DNA of 64,000 nucleotides from DASYQD01 sp963837455. GTDB taxonomy: Bacteria; Acidobacteriota; Thermoanaerobaculia; Multivoradales; JAIOJS01. Shown piece by piece: positions 48,905 through 56,985 of this stretch. Under the pieces are notes generated by a model. That model saw nothing but the letters and a program-made list of their open reading frames with translations. It made no database searches and was not told the origin of the DNA. Numbering within the stretch: the stretch's first letter is position 1; each line of letters begins with the position of its first letter. Location: assembly GCA_963837455.1 (NCBI GenBank), contig CAWINM010000002.1, positions 248,001-312,000 on the forward strand, in the 5' to 3' direction. The position numbers were made by a program, and so were the translations under genes.

Positions 48905-49774
48905 TCAGGACGGTTCCTCCTTGCGCTCCTCGAGCAGCGGCGAGAAGGTGTTGTGTGCGGCGGAGAGCCCGAGCGTGAAGAGCGCCGAGCCGACCCCGAG
49001 CAGGGCGTTGAGGTAGGGGGGCGCGGTCAGCGCCAGGCGGATCACCACCGTCGCCACCGCGTACCCCGAGTTGCGCAGGACCACCGGATAGCTCTTGCTG
49101 TAGCGCAGCGAGACGAGCACGATGAGCACGTCGCTGAAGATCAGCACCACGAAGTAGGCGGGGAAGAACTCCGGGGCGGGCAGGCCGAGCAGCGTCAGCA
49201 ACAACGTGTGGCTTCCCATCACCAGGAAGGCGGCGAGGAGGACCAGTGCCACCGTCTTCTTGGCAACGATGAAGCTGTCCTGCTCCTCCTCGTCGGCGGT
49301 GATCGGGCGGTGGCGCTGGATGCCGTAGTAGACGCCGACGACGACGAAGACCAGCAGGGCCGCCAGGGCGTCGCCGAGCATGTGCAGCAGCGAGGTCTCG
49401 AGCGTCCCCCAACGCAGGGGCTCCTCGAAGTGGGAGAACTCGAGAAACGCTTCGCGCAGGTAGAGCAGCGACAGCAGCTCGAACTGCTTGCCCACCGAGT
49501 TGGCGACCGAGTCGGCAAGCGCGAAGACGAGCCCCAGCACCTCGAAGAGGAGCAGCACCGTGAAGGCAAAGTCGACGGCGGCAAAGTGGTTGGTGCTCAC
49601 CAGCGCGCGCAGCGGCGCCGGCAGCATCCCCCGCCGGTTGAGGTCGATGACGACGAGCGAGGCGAGGAAGCAGGCGGCGATGGCCGTTCCCAGCACGCCC
49701 TGGAAGCGGGCGCCGCTCCACACCGCGCGCAGGGCGTCGAAGAGGCGCCCGGGGAGCCGCACCAGAGGTCGCAC
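48905..49774 (-). CDS. Hypothetical integral membrane protein, 289 aa
   Basis: No family is recognised. There are about seven hydrophobic helices: VLGTAIAACFLASLVVIDL, FAFTVLLLFEVLGLVFALAD, LGDALAALLVFVVVGVYYG, VALVLLAAFLVMGSHTLLL, AYFVVLIFSDVLIVLVSL, VATVVIRLALTAPPY and LLGVGSALFTLGLSA. An acidic cytoplasmic loop (ITADEEEQDSF) and a C-terminal EERKEEPS follow. The arrangement suggests a sensor or transporter-like membrane protein. It is on the same strand as the phosphatase unit but 79 bp away. Confidence 0.65.
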   Translation of the reverse strand: MRPLVRLPGRLFDALRAVWSGARFQGVLGTAIAACFLASLVVIDLNRRGMLPAPLRALVSTNHFAAVDFAFTVLLLFEVLGLVFALADSVANSVGKQFELLSLLYLREAFLEFSHFEEPLRWGTLETSLLHMLGDALAALLVFVVVGVYYGIQRHRPITADEEEQDSFIVAKKTVALVLLAAFLVMGSHTLLLTLLGLPAPEFFPAYFVVLIFSDVLIVLVSLRYSKSYPVVLRNSGYAVATVVIRLALTAPPYLNALLGVGSALFTLGLSAAHNTFSPLLEERKEEPS

Positions 49775-49950
49775 GGTCCCCTTACGAAGGCCGCGGCGAT
49801 GGGTGAGCGCGAGGGCGACCCGAGGCCGGGCCGCCGGTCGGGCGGAGTGCCAGCATGTGGGGGATCCTAGCGCCAGCCGGAGAGGGTGGCATCGGGCGGG
49901 CCCGGCGCCTCCGCTGCAGGTGGGTCGGCCGCGTCGTAGGATGCCTCACC

Positions 49951-50528
49951 GTGACCCCCGGCCGGCTCGAGGCGTTCAGCGACGGCGTGATCGCCATCCT
50001 CATCACCATCATGGTGCTCGAGCTGCGGGTGCCGCACGGCTGCCGACTGCGGCGGCCCTGCGGCCGCTGCTGCCGACGTTCCTCAGCTACGTGCTGAGCT
50101 TCGTCTTCCTCGGCATCTACTGGAACAACCACCACCACATGCTGCACACCGCCGACCGCGTCGACGGCCGGATCCTGTGGGCGAACCTGCACCTGCTGTT
50201 CTGGCTGTCGCTGATTCCGTTCGTCACCGGCTGGATGGGCGAGAACCACGCCGCGCCGCTGCCCACCGCGGTCTACGGGGTGGTGCTGCTGTGCGCCGCC
50301 ATCGCCTACACCATCCTGCAGACGGCGATCATCGCCCGCCAGGGGCCGGCCTCGAAGCTGCGGCAGATGGTCCGGCACGACGTCAAGGGTAAGGTCTCGC
50401 TCGTCGCCTACCTGGCGGCCATCCCCCTCGCCTTCGTCGATCGCCGGATCTCGATCGCGCTCTACGTGGTGGTGGCGCTGACGTGGCTGGTGCCCGACCG
50501 CCGCATCGAGCGCCGGCTGGAGCAATGA
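49951..50528 (+). CDS. TMEM175/DUF1211-family potassium-channel-like protein, one frameshift
   Basis: A GTG at 49951 gives MTPGRLEAFSDGVIAILITI then MVLELRVPHG: the R-x-x-x-F-S-D motif of the pore-lining first helix. Sequence then changes frame near 50038-50062 and continues ALRPLLPTFLSYVLSFVFLG, IYWNNHHHMLHTADRVDGRI and four more helices to RRIERRLEQ. One base change restores about 192 residues, the usual length for bacterial TMEM175 channels, which conduct K+ across the membrane. The break lies in a GC-rich stretch and is probably a consensus error. Confidence 0.82.
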
Positions 50529-50643
50529 GGCGGCGGCGCCCCGAGCGGCGTCGCCCGGCCGCCGCCGCCCGACCAGCGCCGCCCGACCGGCCGAGCTGCC
50601 GAACCTGGGCACGACCTCGGGTCCCAGGGGCTAGGATGGCGCG

Positions 50644-51570
50644 ATGGAGACCCGTCGCATCGGCTCGCTCGAGGTCTCGGCGGTCGGCCTCGGCACCAAC
50701 AACTTCGGCGGCCGGCTCGACGCCGATGCCACCGCGCGCGTGGTGCACGCCGCGATCGAGGCCGGCGTGCGCTTCATCGACACCGCCGACCTCTACGGTC
50801 AGACCCGCAGCGAGGAGTACCTCGGCCGCGCCCTGCGCGGGCGACGCGAGCAGGTGGTGCTCGCCACCAAGTTCGGCTGGAAGCTCGACGAGCACCACCG
50901 CGGTGCCCACCCCCACTACGTGCGGCGGGCGGTGGAGGAGAGCCTGCGCCGCCTCGCCACCGACCGCATCGATCTCTACCAGCTGCACAAGCCCGACCCC
51001 ACCGTCCCCATCGCCGACACGCTCGGCGCGCTCGACGAGCTGGTGAAGGCGGGCAAGGTGCGCGAGATCGGCTGCTCGAACCTCTCCGTCGAGCAGCTGC
51101 GCGAGGCGGCGGGTGCGGCCTCCGCGCGGCCGGGGTCGGCCGCCTTCGTGAGCGTGCAGAACGAGTACAGCCTCTTCCACCGCGAGCCCGAGCAGGGGGT
51201 GCTCGCCGAGTGCGAGCGCACGGGGCTCGCCTTCCTGCCCTACTTCCCGCTCGCCAGCGGCCTGCTCACCGGCAAGTACCGCCACGGTCAGCCGCCGCCG
51301 GCAGGGGCGCGGCTGTCGGCCGGCGGCCGCTTCGGCGCGCTGCTCACCGAGCGCAACCTCGACGTCGTCGAGCGGCTGCTCGCCTTCGCCGTGGAGCGCG
51401 GCCACACCATCCTCGAGCTCGCCGTCTCCTGGCTGCTCGCCCACCCGGTCGTCGCCTCGGTGATCGCCGGCGCCACCTCCCCCGAGCAGGTACGGGCCAA
51501 TGCCGCCGCGGCGGGCTGGCGGCTCACCGCCGGGGACATGGCGGCGGTCGACGGCATCGCTGCCGTCTGA
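50644..51570 (+). CDS. Aldo/keto reductase
   Basis: A 308-residue TIM-barrel oxidoreductase. The tetrad residues appear in GVRFIDTADLYGQTRSEEYL (Asp, Tyr), VVLATKFGWK (Lys) and LYQLHKPDP (His). NADPH-binding elements are seen in GCSNLSVEQL, LAFLPYFPLASGLLTGKY and VIAGATSPEQVRANA. It reduces aldehydes or ketones in the cytosol; the subgroup resembles the YajO/Tas-like family, with no specific substrate suggested. It has its own promoter region (115 bp after the TMEM175-type gene). Confidence 0.9.
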   Translation: METRRIGSLEVSAVGLGTNNFGGRLDADATARVVHAAIEAGVRFIDTADLYGQTRSEEYLGRALRGRREQVVLATKFGWKLDEHHRGAHPHYVRRAVEESLRRLATDRIDLYQLHKPDPTVPIADTLGALDELVKAGKVREIGCSNLSVEQLREAAGAASARPGSAAFVSVQNEYSLFHREPEQGVLAECERTGLAFLPYFPLASGLLTGKYRHGQPPPAGARLSAGGRFGALLTERNLDVVERLLAFAVERGHTILELAVSWLLAHPVVASVIAGATSPEQVRANAAAAGWRLTAGDMAAVDGIAAV

Positions 51571-51600
51571 TTCGCACCGGGAGCGGCGCCCTGCCCGCCG

Positions 51601-53000
51601 CTAGACCGATTCGCGCGCCGCCACCCGCAGCATCGCCGCCAGGCTCGCTCGACGTCGTCGTCGGTGGTCGCCCACGAGAGACGCTGATGCGCATGGCGGT
51701 GCGGCCCTGCCAGACCGTGCCGCCGCACCAGCAGGTGCCGTCGGCCTGGACGCCGGCGATGACGCGGCGGGTGACCTCCGGCGTGCCGAACGACACCAGC
51801 ACCTGGTTGAGCACCACCTCGTTGAGCACCTCGTGGCCGGCGGCCGCGAGGCCCTCGGCGAAGCGGCGCGGCGTGGCGGCAGGTGCGCTCGATCATCTCC
51901 GCGAGCCCGCGGCGCCCGAGCGAGCGCAGCGCGGCCCAGACCTCGACGCCGCGCGCCCGGCGCGAAAGCTCGGGCGTGAAGTCGGAGGGGTTGCGCGCGC
52001 GCCGCCGGCAGATAGGGAGCGCGCAGCCGCCATCGCCGCCGCGCAGCGCCTCGCCGTCGCGCGACGAAGGCGAGGCCGCTGTCGTAGGGGACGTTGAGCC
52101 ACTTGTGCGCGTCGGTGGCCCAGGAGTCGGCCTCGCCGATGCCGGCAGCGAGGTGGAGCGAGCGCCGGGCGAGGCGGCCGCCCACAGGCCGAAGGCGCCG
52201 TCGACGTGCACCCAGGCGCCGGCGTCGCGGGCACGCGGCACCAGCTCGGCGAGCGGGTCGAAGGCGCCGGTGTTGACGTTGCCAGCCTGGAGGCAGACGA
52301 TCGTCGGCGCACCACGGTGGGGCGGCCGGTCGAGGCGCGGGAAGGCATCGGCCCGCATGCGCCCCTGCCCGTCGGCCGGCACGGCGACCACGCGGTCGCG
52401 GCCGAGGCCGAGCACGCCGAGCGCCTTGCTCAGCGTCGGATGGGCCTCCTCGCCGACCACCACGGTGATCGGCGGCGCGCCGAACAGCCCGTCGGCCTCG
52501 ACGTCCCAGCCCGCCCGCTCGAGCACCGCGTGGCGGGCGGCGGCGAGAGCGGTGAAGTTGGCGACGGTCGCGCCGGTGACGAACCCGGCCGCCGTCCCTG
52601 CCGGCAGGCCGAGGAGGTCGACCAGCCAGCCGAGCACGATGCGCTCGAGCTCGGCGGCGGCGGGCGGTGATGTCGCTGCAGCCCGCTGTTCTGGTCCCAG
52701 GCGGCGGCCAGCCAGTTGGCGGCCGACGGTCACCGGGAGGGCGCCGCCGATGACGAAGCCGAAGAAACGCCGCCCCGCCATCGCCATGGTGGCGGGGGAG
52801 CCGAGCTCGTCGAGCAGCCGTAGCACCTCGGCGGCGGGGGTGGGCTCGGCGGGGAGCGGCACGTCCCAGGTGGCGAGGCCGCGCACGGCGTCGGGGTCCG
52901 GTCCGACGCCCCGGCCGTCGAGGCCTGCGAGGTAGCGCTTGGCGCGCGACGCGGCGTCGTCGAGGAGGGTCCCGATGGGCGGATTGCCACGGTCGGTCAT
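51601..53000 (-). CDS. PLP-dependent decarboxylase (aromatic/group II type), several frameshifts
   Basis: Starts MTDRGNPPIGTLLDDAASRA with FFGFVIGGALPVTV, then conserved parts in different frames: NWLAAAWDQNSG (near 52690-52715), AELERIVLGWLVDLLGLPAG, GFVTGATVANFTALAAARH, VVVGEEAHPTLSKALGVLGL, IVCLQAGNVNTGAFDPLAEL, WVHVDGAFGLWAA, then ADSWATDAHKWLNVPYDSGL with the PLP lysine (about 52110), RNPSDFTPELSRRARGVEVW, LNEVVLNQVLVSFGTPEVTR and SLAAMLRVAARESV. At least six one-base changes are needed for about 465 residues. It decarboxylates amino acids such as aromatic ones or glutamate. Indel clustering suggests a poor consensus here. Confidence 0.8.
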
Positions 53001-53149
53001 GCGCTGCCTTCCGGCTCGGTGGGGGACGATAGCAAGAGAGCCGGTGCGCGTCCCGCTTCTCGGCCGGCCCCGCGCTGCGAGGCTGGGCTCGACGAACCGT
53101 GCGGTCGGCGCTCGAGGTCCTGGGATCTCGAGCGCCGCCGCCCAGGCTC

Positions 53150-54262
53150 CTACGGGCAGGTGGCGAAGGCGTCGGTGTCGGTCACCGCCGGCGCCGGCGG
53201 ACCGGGGTAGTTGAAGTAGATCTTCTGGGCACCGTGGACGTCGGTGACCTCCAACCGGTAGAAGACGTTGGTGGTGGCCGCCGAGAAGACCCAGTAGCGA
53301 TCGTTGAGCGTGCAGGCGTTGATCGACTTGACCAGGATCTCCCAGTTGTCGGAGCCGAAGAACCAGAAGATGCCGGAGTTGGGCCCGGCGACGACGACGT
53401 GGGCGTTACCGTCAGTGGGCGTGCCGGGGGTCGGGTTGGTGCGGTACTGGGCGGTGATCGAGAAGCGCGAGTTGAGGCACAGCGCGCTGGTGGTGGTCGT
53501 GCCGCAGTCGAGGGCCACCGGTGAGGTCAGGAAGCCCACTCCGGTCCCCATCAGGGTGCCGTTGTGCCCACCGACGACGTCGTTGCCGTTGCCGTCGAGC
53601 GGCCACACTGCCACCAGGCCTGCCTGCGGTGCGTGGATGCGCACGTTGATCGCCGAGCGGATTTGTGCCGTCGTGCGCGCCACGTTCCAGAGCCTCACCT
53701 CGTCGATGGCACCGTTCGGGCTGTGCAGCCAGTTGACGTCGCTGCCGATCTGCAGGTCGCTGCCGCCGCCGGGCAACGGCCCGGTCTCCGCGAAGGTCGC
53801 GGCGAGCTCGCCGTTGATGTAATGCCGGCGCTGCGTGCCGGTGAAGACCACGGCGACGTGGGTCCAGACCCCGCGCGGGATGATGCCCCCGTTCTGGACC
53901 GACAAGCCGCCCTTGAGATAGGAGCGCAGCGTTGGCTGCCCGCCGATCGTGCACTGACCGAGCCACCAGTTGTGCTGGTACCCGGTGCCGACGATGCTCC
54001 GGCAGTCCTCCGCGGTCGTGCTGTTCGAGATGGCGACCCAGGCCTCGACGGTGAGCGCCGCGGAGGGAGTGAGGGCCGCATTGGCGGGGACCTGCACGAA
54101 CCCGCTGCTGGTGGGGAAGCCGGGAGACGAGGTGAGCCAGGCTCCGAACGGCTGCGCGCGCGCGCCATCGGCGCAGACCGCCACCAGCACGACAGCCAGC
54201 AGAGCGACGGGCCACCTACGGCGGGCCGGAACGGTACCTTCCCCGAAGAGAGCTTTTCCCAT
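53150..54262 (-). CDS. Secreted LamG/concanavalin A-like domain protein
   Basis: A 370-residue exported protein: signal (WPVALLAVVLVAVCADGARA), then a LamG-like jelly roll (FVQVPANAALTPSAALTVEA then WVAI; IIPRGVWTHVAVVFTGTQRR; YINGELAATFAETGPLP; LQIGSDVNWLHSPNGAIDEV; RLWNVARTTAQIRS; GLVAVWPLDGNGNDVVGGHN). A second C-terminal domain (VVVAGPNSGIFWFFGSDNWE, DRYWVFSAATTNVFYRLEVT) is common in Acidobacteriota and Myxococcota secreted proteins. It probably binds glycans or other surface ligands. The start is ATG 54262 with GGGGG upstream. Confidence 0.83.
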   Translation of the reverse strand: MGKALFGEGTVPARRRWPVALLAVVLVAVCADGARAQPFGAWLTSSPGFPTSSGFVQVPANAALTPSAALTVEAWVAISNSTTAEDCRSIVGTGYQHNWWLGQCTIGGQPTLRSYLKGGLSVQNGGIIPRGVWTHVAVVFTGTQRRHYINGELAATFAETGPLPGGGSDLQIGSDVNWLHSPNGAIDEVRLWNVARTTAQIRSAINVRIHAPQAGLVAVWPLDGNGNDVVGGHNGTLMGTGVGFLTSPVALDCGTTTTSALCLNSRFSITAQYRTNPTPGTPTDGNAHVVVAGPNSGIFWFFGSDNWEILVKSINACTLNDRYWVFSAATTNVFYRLEVTDVHGAQKIYFNYPGPPAPAVTDTDAFATCP

Positions 54263-54505
54263 GTCGACCCCCCTTGGACGTTTGCGGCGATGAGTCTGAC
54301 CGCGATCTATATCTCCCCGAGAGGAATACCGCAACCGCTCCCGTCACGGCTCCCCTCGCCGCCGGCGCCACGGCGGAGGGGTCGTGAGGGCCGGCGGCCA
54401 GGCGCCCTCGCGTGCTACCTCGCGTGCTACGCTCGCTTCCCGCACGTTCCGCCGACTCCCAGCCCCTCTCCGACCGTCACCTGCCCGTGGAGGATCCACC
54501 CGGCG

Positions 54506-56662
54506 ATGCTCAGCGAGACCACCACCACCGTGCGCTCCCTGCGGCGCCCCACGCTCGACACTCTCGGCCTCGGCAGCGTCCTCGAGATCTTTCGCGCCGG
54601 TCGGTTGCCGGTCTCCGCAGCGGCGGCTGTGGAGGCGGTGTTCGGCCCGCCGCACGCGCGGGGCGCCCTAGTCATCTCAGGGGCCAACGGCATCGTCGGC
54701 GCCGGCAAGGCCATGCAGCTCGGCTCGCGCCTGGTGCCGCACGGCGTGACCGTGGTGGCGCTCGACCTCCCTGGCGCCCCCGACGGCATCGGCCGGCAGG
54801 TGCCCGGCCTGGTGCGCGCTTTCGGGCGCGACGAGGCCGACCGCATCCTCGCCGGCGTCGTCCGCCTGACGTACGACGGCAAGAGCCTGCCGCCACACCT
54901 GGCCGAGCTCCGGCCACGCTTTCTTCTCGAGGCCATCCCCGAGGTGCTCGCGCTCAAGCGGCGGCACTACGCGACGTTCCGCGAGGCGTTCCCCGGCATC
55001 GAGATCCGCTCGGTCACCTCCGGCTTCCCCAGCCGCGAGCTCGGCGTGCCGGTTGCCCACCCGGCCTTCCCGCACGAGGTCAACAAGGTGTGGGAGACGG
55101 TGGAGTCGGGGCCCTCGTCGGTGCCGCAGCTGCTGTGGGCCCTCGGCCTGCTACCGATGCCGGTGGCCGACGAATGGTCGTTCGTGCTCGACGTCATCTT
55201 CTGCGGCCTCACCAACGCCGCCCTGCGCTGGCATCGCGCCTGCAACATGCCGTTCTGGAAGGTCGACAAGCTGGTGCGGCGGATGCTCGGACCCAACCCC
55301 TTCCGCGCCCACGACGCGATCGGCGCCAAGGGAGCCAACTTCCTCACCTGGTCGTGCCTGCACCACCTCGCCGAGCGCTACGGCGAGCTGTTCGCGCCGA
55401 CGCCCGAGCTGATCGAGCGCAAGGACAGCGGCCAGACCTGGTACCCCGCGAACCACTTCCGGCCGCTCGTCGACTGGCAGCTCGCCGCCGGTGAGGAGGA
55501 GGAGCTGCGCGCCTACCTGCTCGGCGCCCTGGTGCAGATGACCGCCCTGATGGTGCACGAGGAGCGTGCCCACCTCGCCCACCTCAACCTCATCGGCGAG
55601 CTGTGCGCACAGCTCTCGCGCGGCGTCTTGGCGATGGTGCGCCGCCTCGGCGCCGACGAGTCGCGGCGGCTGGTGGAGCGCTATCACCAGCTGCACCCCG
55701 CCGCCGCCGGTTCCGCGTGGCACCCGGAGGCGCTCGACAGCGTGGCGACGCCGGAGTGGCAGCAGCTCTACGTCAACGCCGAGCACGACGGCGAGGTCGG
55801 GGTCGTCAGCCTCGGGCGCGAGGCGTACAACTGGGACGTCGACGCCGAGCTCGACCGCGCCCTCGACTGGCTGCGCGGCGAGGGGATCGAGCGGGTGATC
55901 CTCAGCGCCGACTTCCACCTCGCCACCCAGCTCGTGGGTGCCGATACCGCCGAGTTCTTCCCCGCCCTCGCCGACGAGGCCGAGGGGTTCCGCGTCTCCG
56001 CCGCCTGGAGCCGCACCGCCCGGCGCCTGCACGACGACTTTCGCACCTCGGTGGGGTTCCTCCACGGCAAGCGCTGCCTGGGCGGCATGCTCGAGCTGTT
56101 CCTCCACTGCCACCACCTGGTGGCGGTGGACGCCGTGAGCCTCGGCTTCCCCGAGGTGACGCTGCCGGTGATCCCCGGCATGGAGGGGTGCCACTGGCCC
56201 TTCCGCAAGGCGCGACGCGAGGAGTGGCAGCGGCTGCTCGAGCTGCTTCTGGGCGGCCGGCCGGTGCGTGCCGCGGAGGCCGTGGGCTGGCTGGTGGACG
56301 TGGCGGCGCCGCTCGAGGAGGCGCTCGCCGCCGCCTGGGAGCTGGTGCGCGGCGGCGGCACGCCACACGCCGTGAACGAGGGACCGCTGCCCGACCTCGC
56401 GGCGGCGTTTGCTCCCGCGGCGGAGAGCGGCGATGGCCGCGACGTCGCCCGCCAGTCGATCCGCGACACCGTCCTCGCCTCCTGCGCCGTGCCGCTAGCC
56501 GCCGCCCTCGAGGTGCAGTCGCGGCACTCGGCGGGCTTCATGACCGGTCAGGCCTGCCGCGCCGGCGTCGTCGGTACCGCCCGAGCGAAGGCGCAGGGCT
56601 GCAGAGCCTGTGAATCAATCTGCAAGGGGTCGCGCACCAGGGGCTTGGGGCCCGAGCGCTAG
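54506..56662 (+). CDS. 3-hydroxyacyl-CoA dehydrogenase / enoyl-CoA hydratase-like fusion
   Basis: A 718-residue protein. The N-terminal Rossmann part has VISGANGIVGAGKAMQLGSR, a G-x-x-G-x-G NAD-binding loop, and FLLEAIPEVLALKRRHYATF. The middle is a dehydrogenase C-terminal domain (AHPAFPHEVNKVWETVE, HRACNMPFWKVDKLVRRMLG). The C-terminal part is crotonase-like: GFLHGKRCLGGMLELFLHCH (oxyanion hole) and AVSLGFPEVTLPVIPGMEGC. The order, dehydrogenase first and hydratase second, is the reverse of FadB. It should act on acyl-CoA intermediates in the cytosol. The last 20 or so codons are supplied by the inverted-repeat element at 56602, so the native C-terminus is probably lost. Confidence 0.8.
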   Translation: MLSETTTTVRSLRRPTLDTLGLGSVLEIFRAGRLPVSAAAAVEAVFGPPHARGALVISGANGIVGAGKAMQLGSRLVPHGVTVVALDLPGAPDGIGRQVPGLVRAFGRDEADRILAGVVRLTYDGKSLPPHLAELRPRFLLEAIPEVLALKRRHYATFREAFPGIEIRSVTSGFPSRELGVPVAHPAFPHEVNKVWETVESGPSSVPQLLWALGLLPMPVADEWSFVLDVIFCGLTNAALRWHRACNMPFWKVDKLVRRMLGPNPFRAHDAIGAKGANFLTWSCLHHLAERYGELFAPTPELIERKDSGQTWYPANHFRPLVDWQLAAGEEEELRAYLLGALVQMTALMVHEERAHLAHLNLIGELCAQLSRGVLAMVRRLGADESRRLVERYHQLHPAAAGSAWHPEALDSVATPEWQQLYVNAEHDGEVGVVSLGREAYNWDVDAELDRALDWLRGEGIERVILSADFHLATQLVGADTAEFFPALADEAEGFRVSAAWSRTARRLHDDFRTSVGFLHGKRCLGGMLELFLHCHHLVAVDAVSLGFPEVTLPVIPGMEGCHWPFRKARREEWQRLLELLLGGRPVRAAEAVGWLVDVAAPLEEALAAAWELVRGGGTPHAVNEGPLPDLAAAFAPAAESGDGRDVARQSIRDTVLASCAVPLAAALEVQSRHSAGFMTGQACRAGVVGTARAKAQGCRACESICKGSRTRGLGPER
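56602..56634 (+). repeat. Left 33-bp terminal inverted repeat
   Basis: Begins CAGAGCCTGTGAATCAATCT and ends GTCGCG. It is identical, inverted, to 56849-56881. GGCT/AGCC just outside both ends continues the symmetry with a one-base offset. Confidence 0.9.
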
Positions 56663-56678
56663 GCGCGAGGAGGAGTCG

Positions 56679-56882
56679 ATGCCTTGCCCATCGGCGACGA
56701 CGAGCAACGACGCGATCGGGCCCCAATCCCCTGGTGCCCTTCGGGTTGGGGGTGGCTTGGGGCCGTCTGCGGCGTTGCGCTCCCTGCGCCGTAGGACAAG
56801 GCTACGGCTCGGTCGCGCGCCTTGCATCCGGGCACAAGGCACCCCCAACGCGACCCCTTGCAGATTGATTCACAGGCTCTGA
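56679..56882 (+). CDS. Possible 67-residue ORF inside the repeat element
   Basis: An ATG at 56679 follows AGGAGG by six bases and opens a 67-codon frame: MPCPSATTSNDAIGPQSPGA, then arginine-rich sequence, ending in the right terminal repeat with the stop partly outside it. The composition is basic and low-complexity and resembles frames that arise by chance in GC-rich repeats, so coding is doubtful despite the ribosome-site-like sequence. Confidence 0.2.
   Translation: MPCPSATTSNDAIGPQSPGALRVGGGLGPSAALRSLRRRTRLRLGRAPCIRAQGTPNATPCRLIHRL
56849..56881 (-). repeat. Right 33-bp terminal inverted repeat
   Basis: An exact reverse complement of 56602-56634. It ends at GGCTCTG, 28 bp before the terminator hairpin at 56910. 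Confidence 0.9.
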
Positions 56883-56909
56883 GCCGCGGTCACCGCCGCC
56901 GGAAAGAGA

Positions 56910-56933
56910 AAACCCCGGCGTCAGCCGGGGTTT
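56910..56933 (-). terminator. Intrinsic terminator for the 57 kb exported-protein gene
   Basis: A 10-bp stem (56910-56919 with 56924-56933) has a GTCA loop; read on the minus strand it is followed by TTTTCTCTTT. It lies about 50 bp past the stop of the minus-strand gene at 56986. The symmetric stem with AAAA/TTT flanks may also stop the plus-strand fusion gene. Confidence 0.8.
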
Positions 56934-56985
56934 CCACCTCATTCGTGCCGTCGGGCGCTTGCCCTCGGGCCGATCGAGCTTCGAG

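Larger units (their letters stand above)
56602..56881. mobile_element. 280-bp three-armed inverted-repeat element (MITE-like)
   Basis: Perfect 33-bp terminal inverted repeats (56602-56634 and 56849-56881) enclose two internal inverted repeats: 56635-56653 with 56718-56736 (18 of 19 matching) and 56745-56759 with 56835-56849 (14 of 15). The arms are directly adjacent, so one strand folds into a three-way junction. There is no transposase gene, and no target-site duplication could be seen. It overlaps the 3' end of the fusion gene. Non-autonomous transposon or REP-type repeat are the readings; further copies elsewhere in the genome are expected. Confidence 0.65.

Noticed and set aside
53564..54505. 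In-frame extension of more than 300 codons upstream of the fusion gene
   Set aside because: It is antisense to the LamG gene and lacks similarity; the dehydrogenase domain begins shortly after the ATG at 54506.
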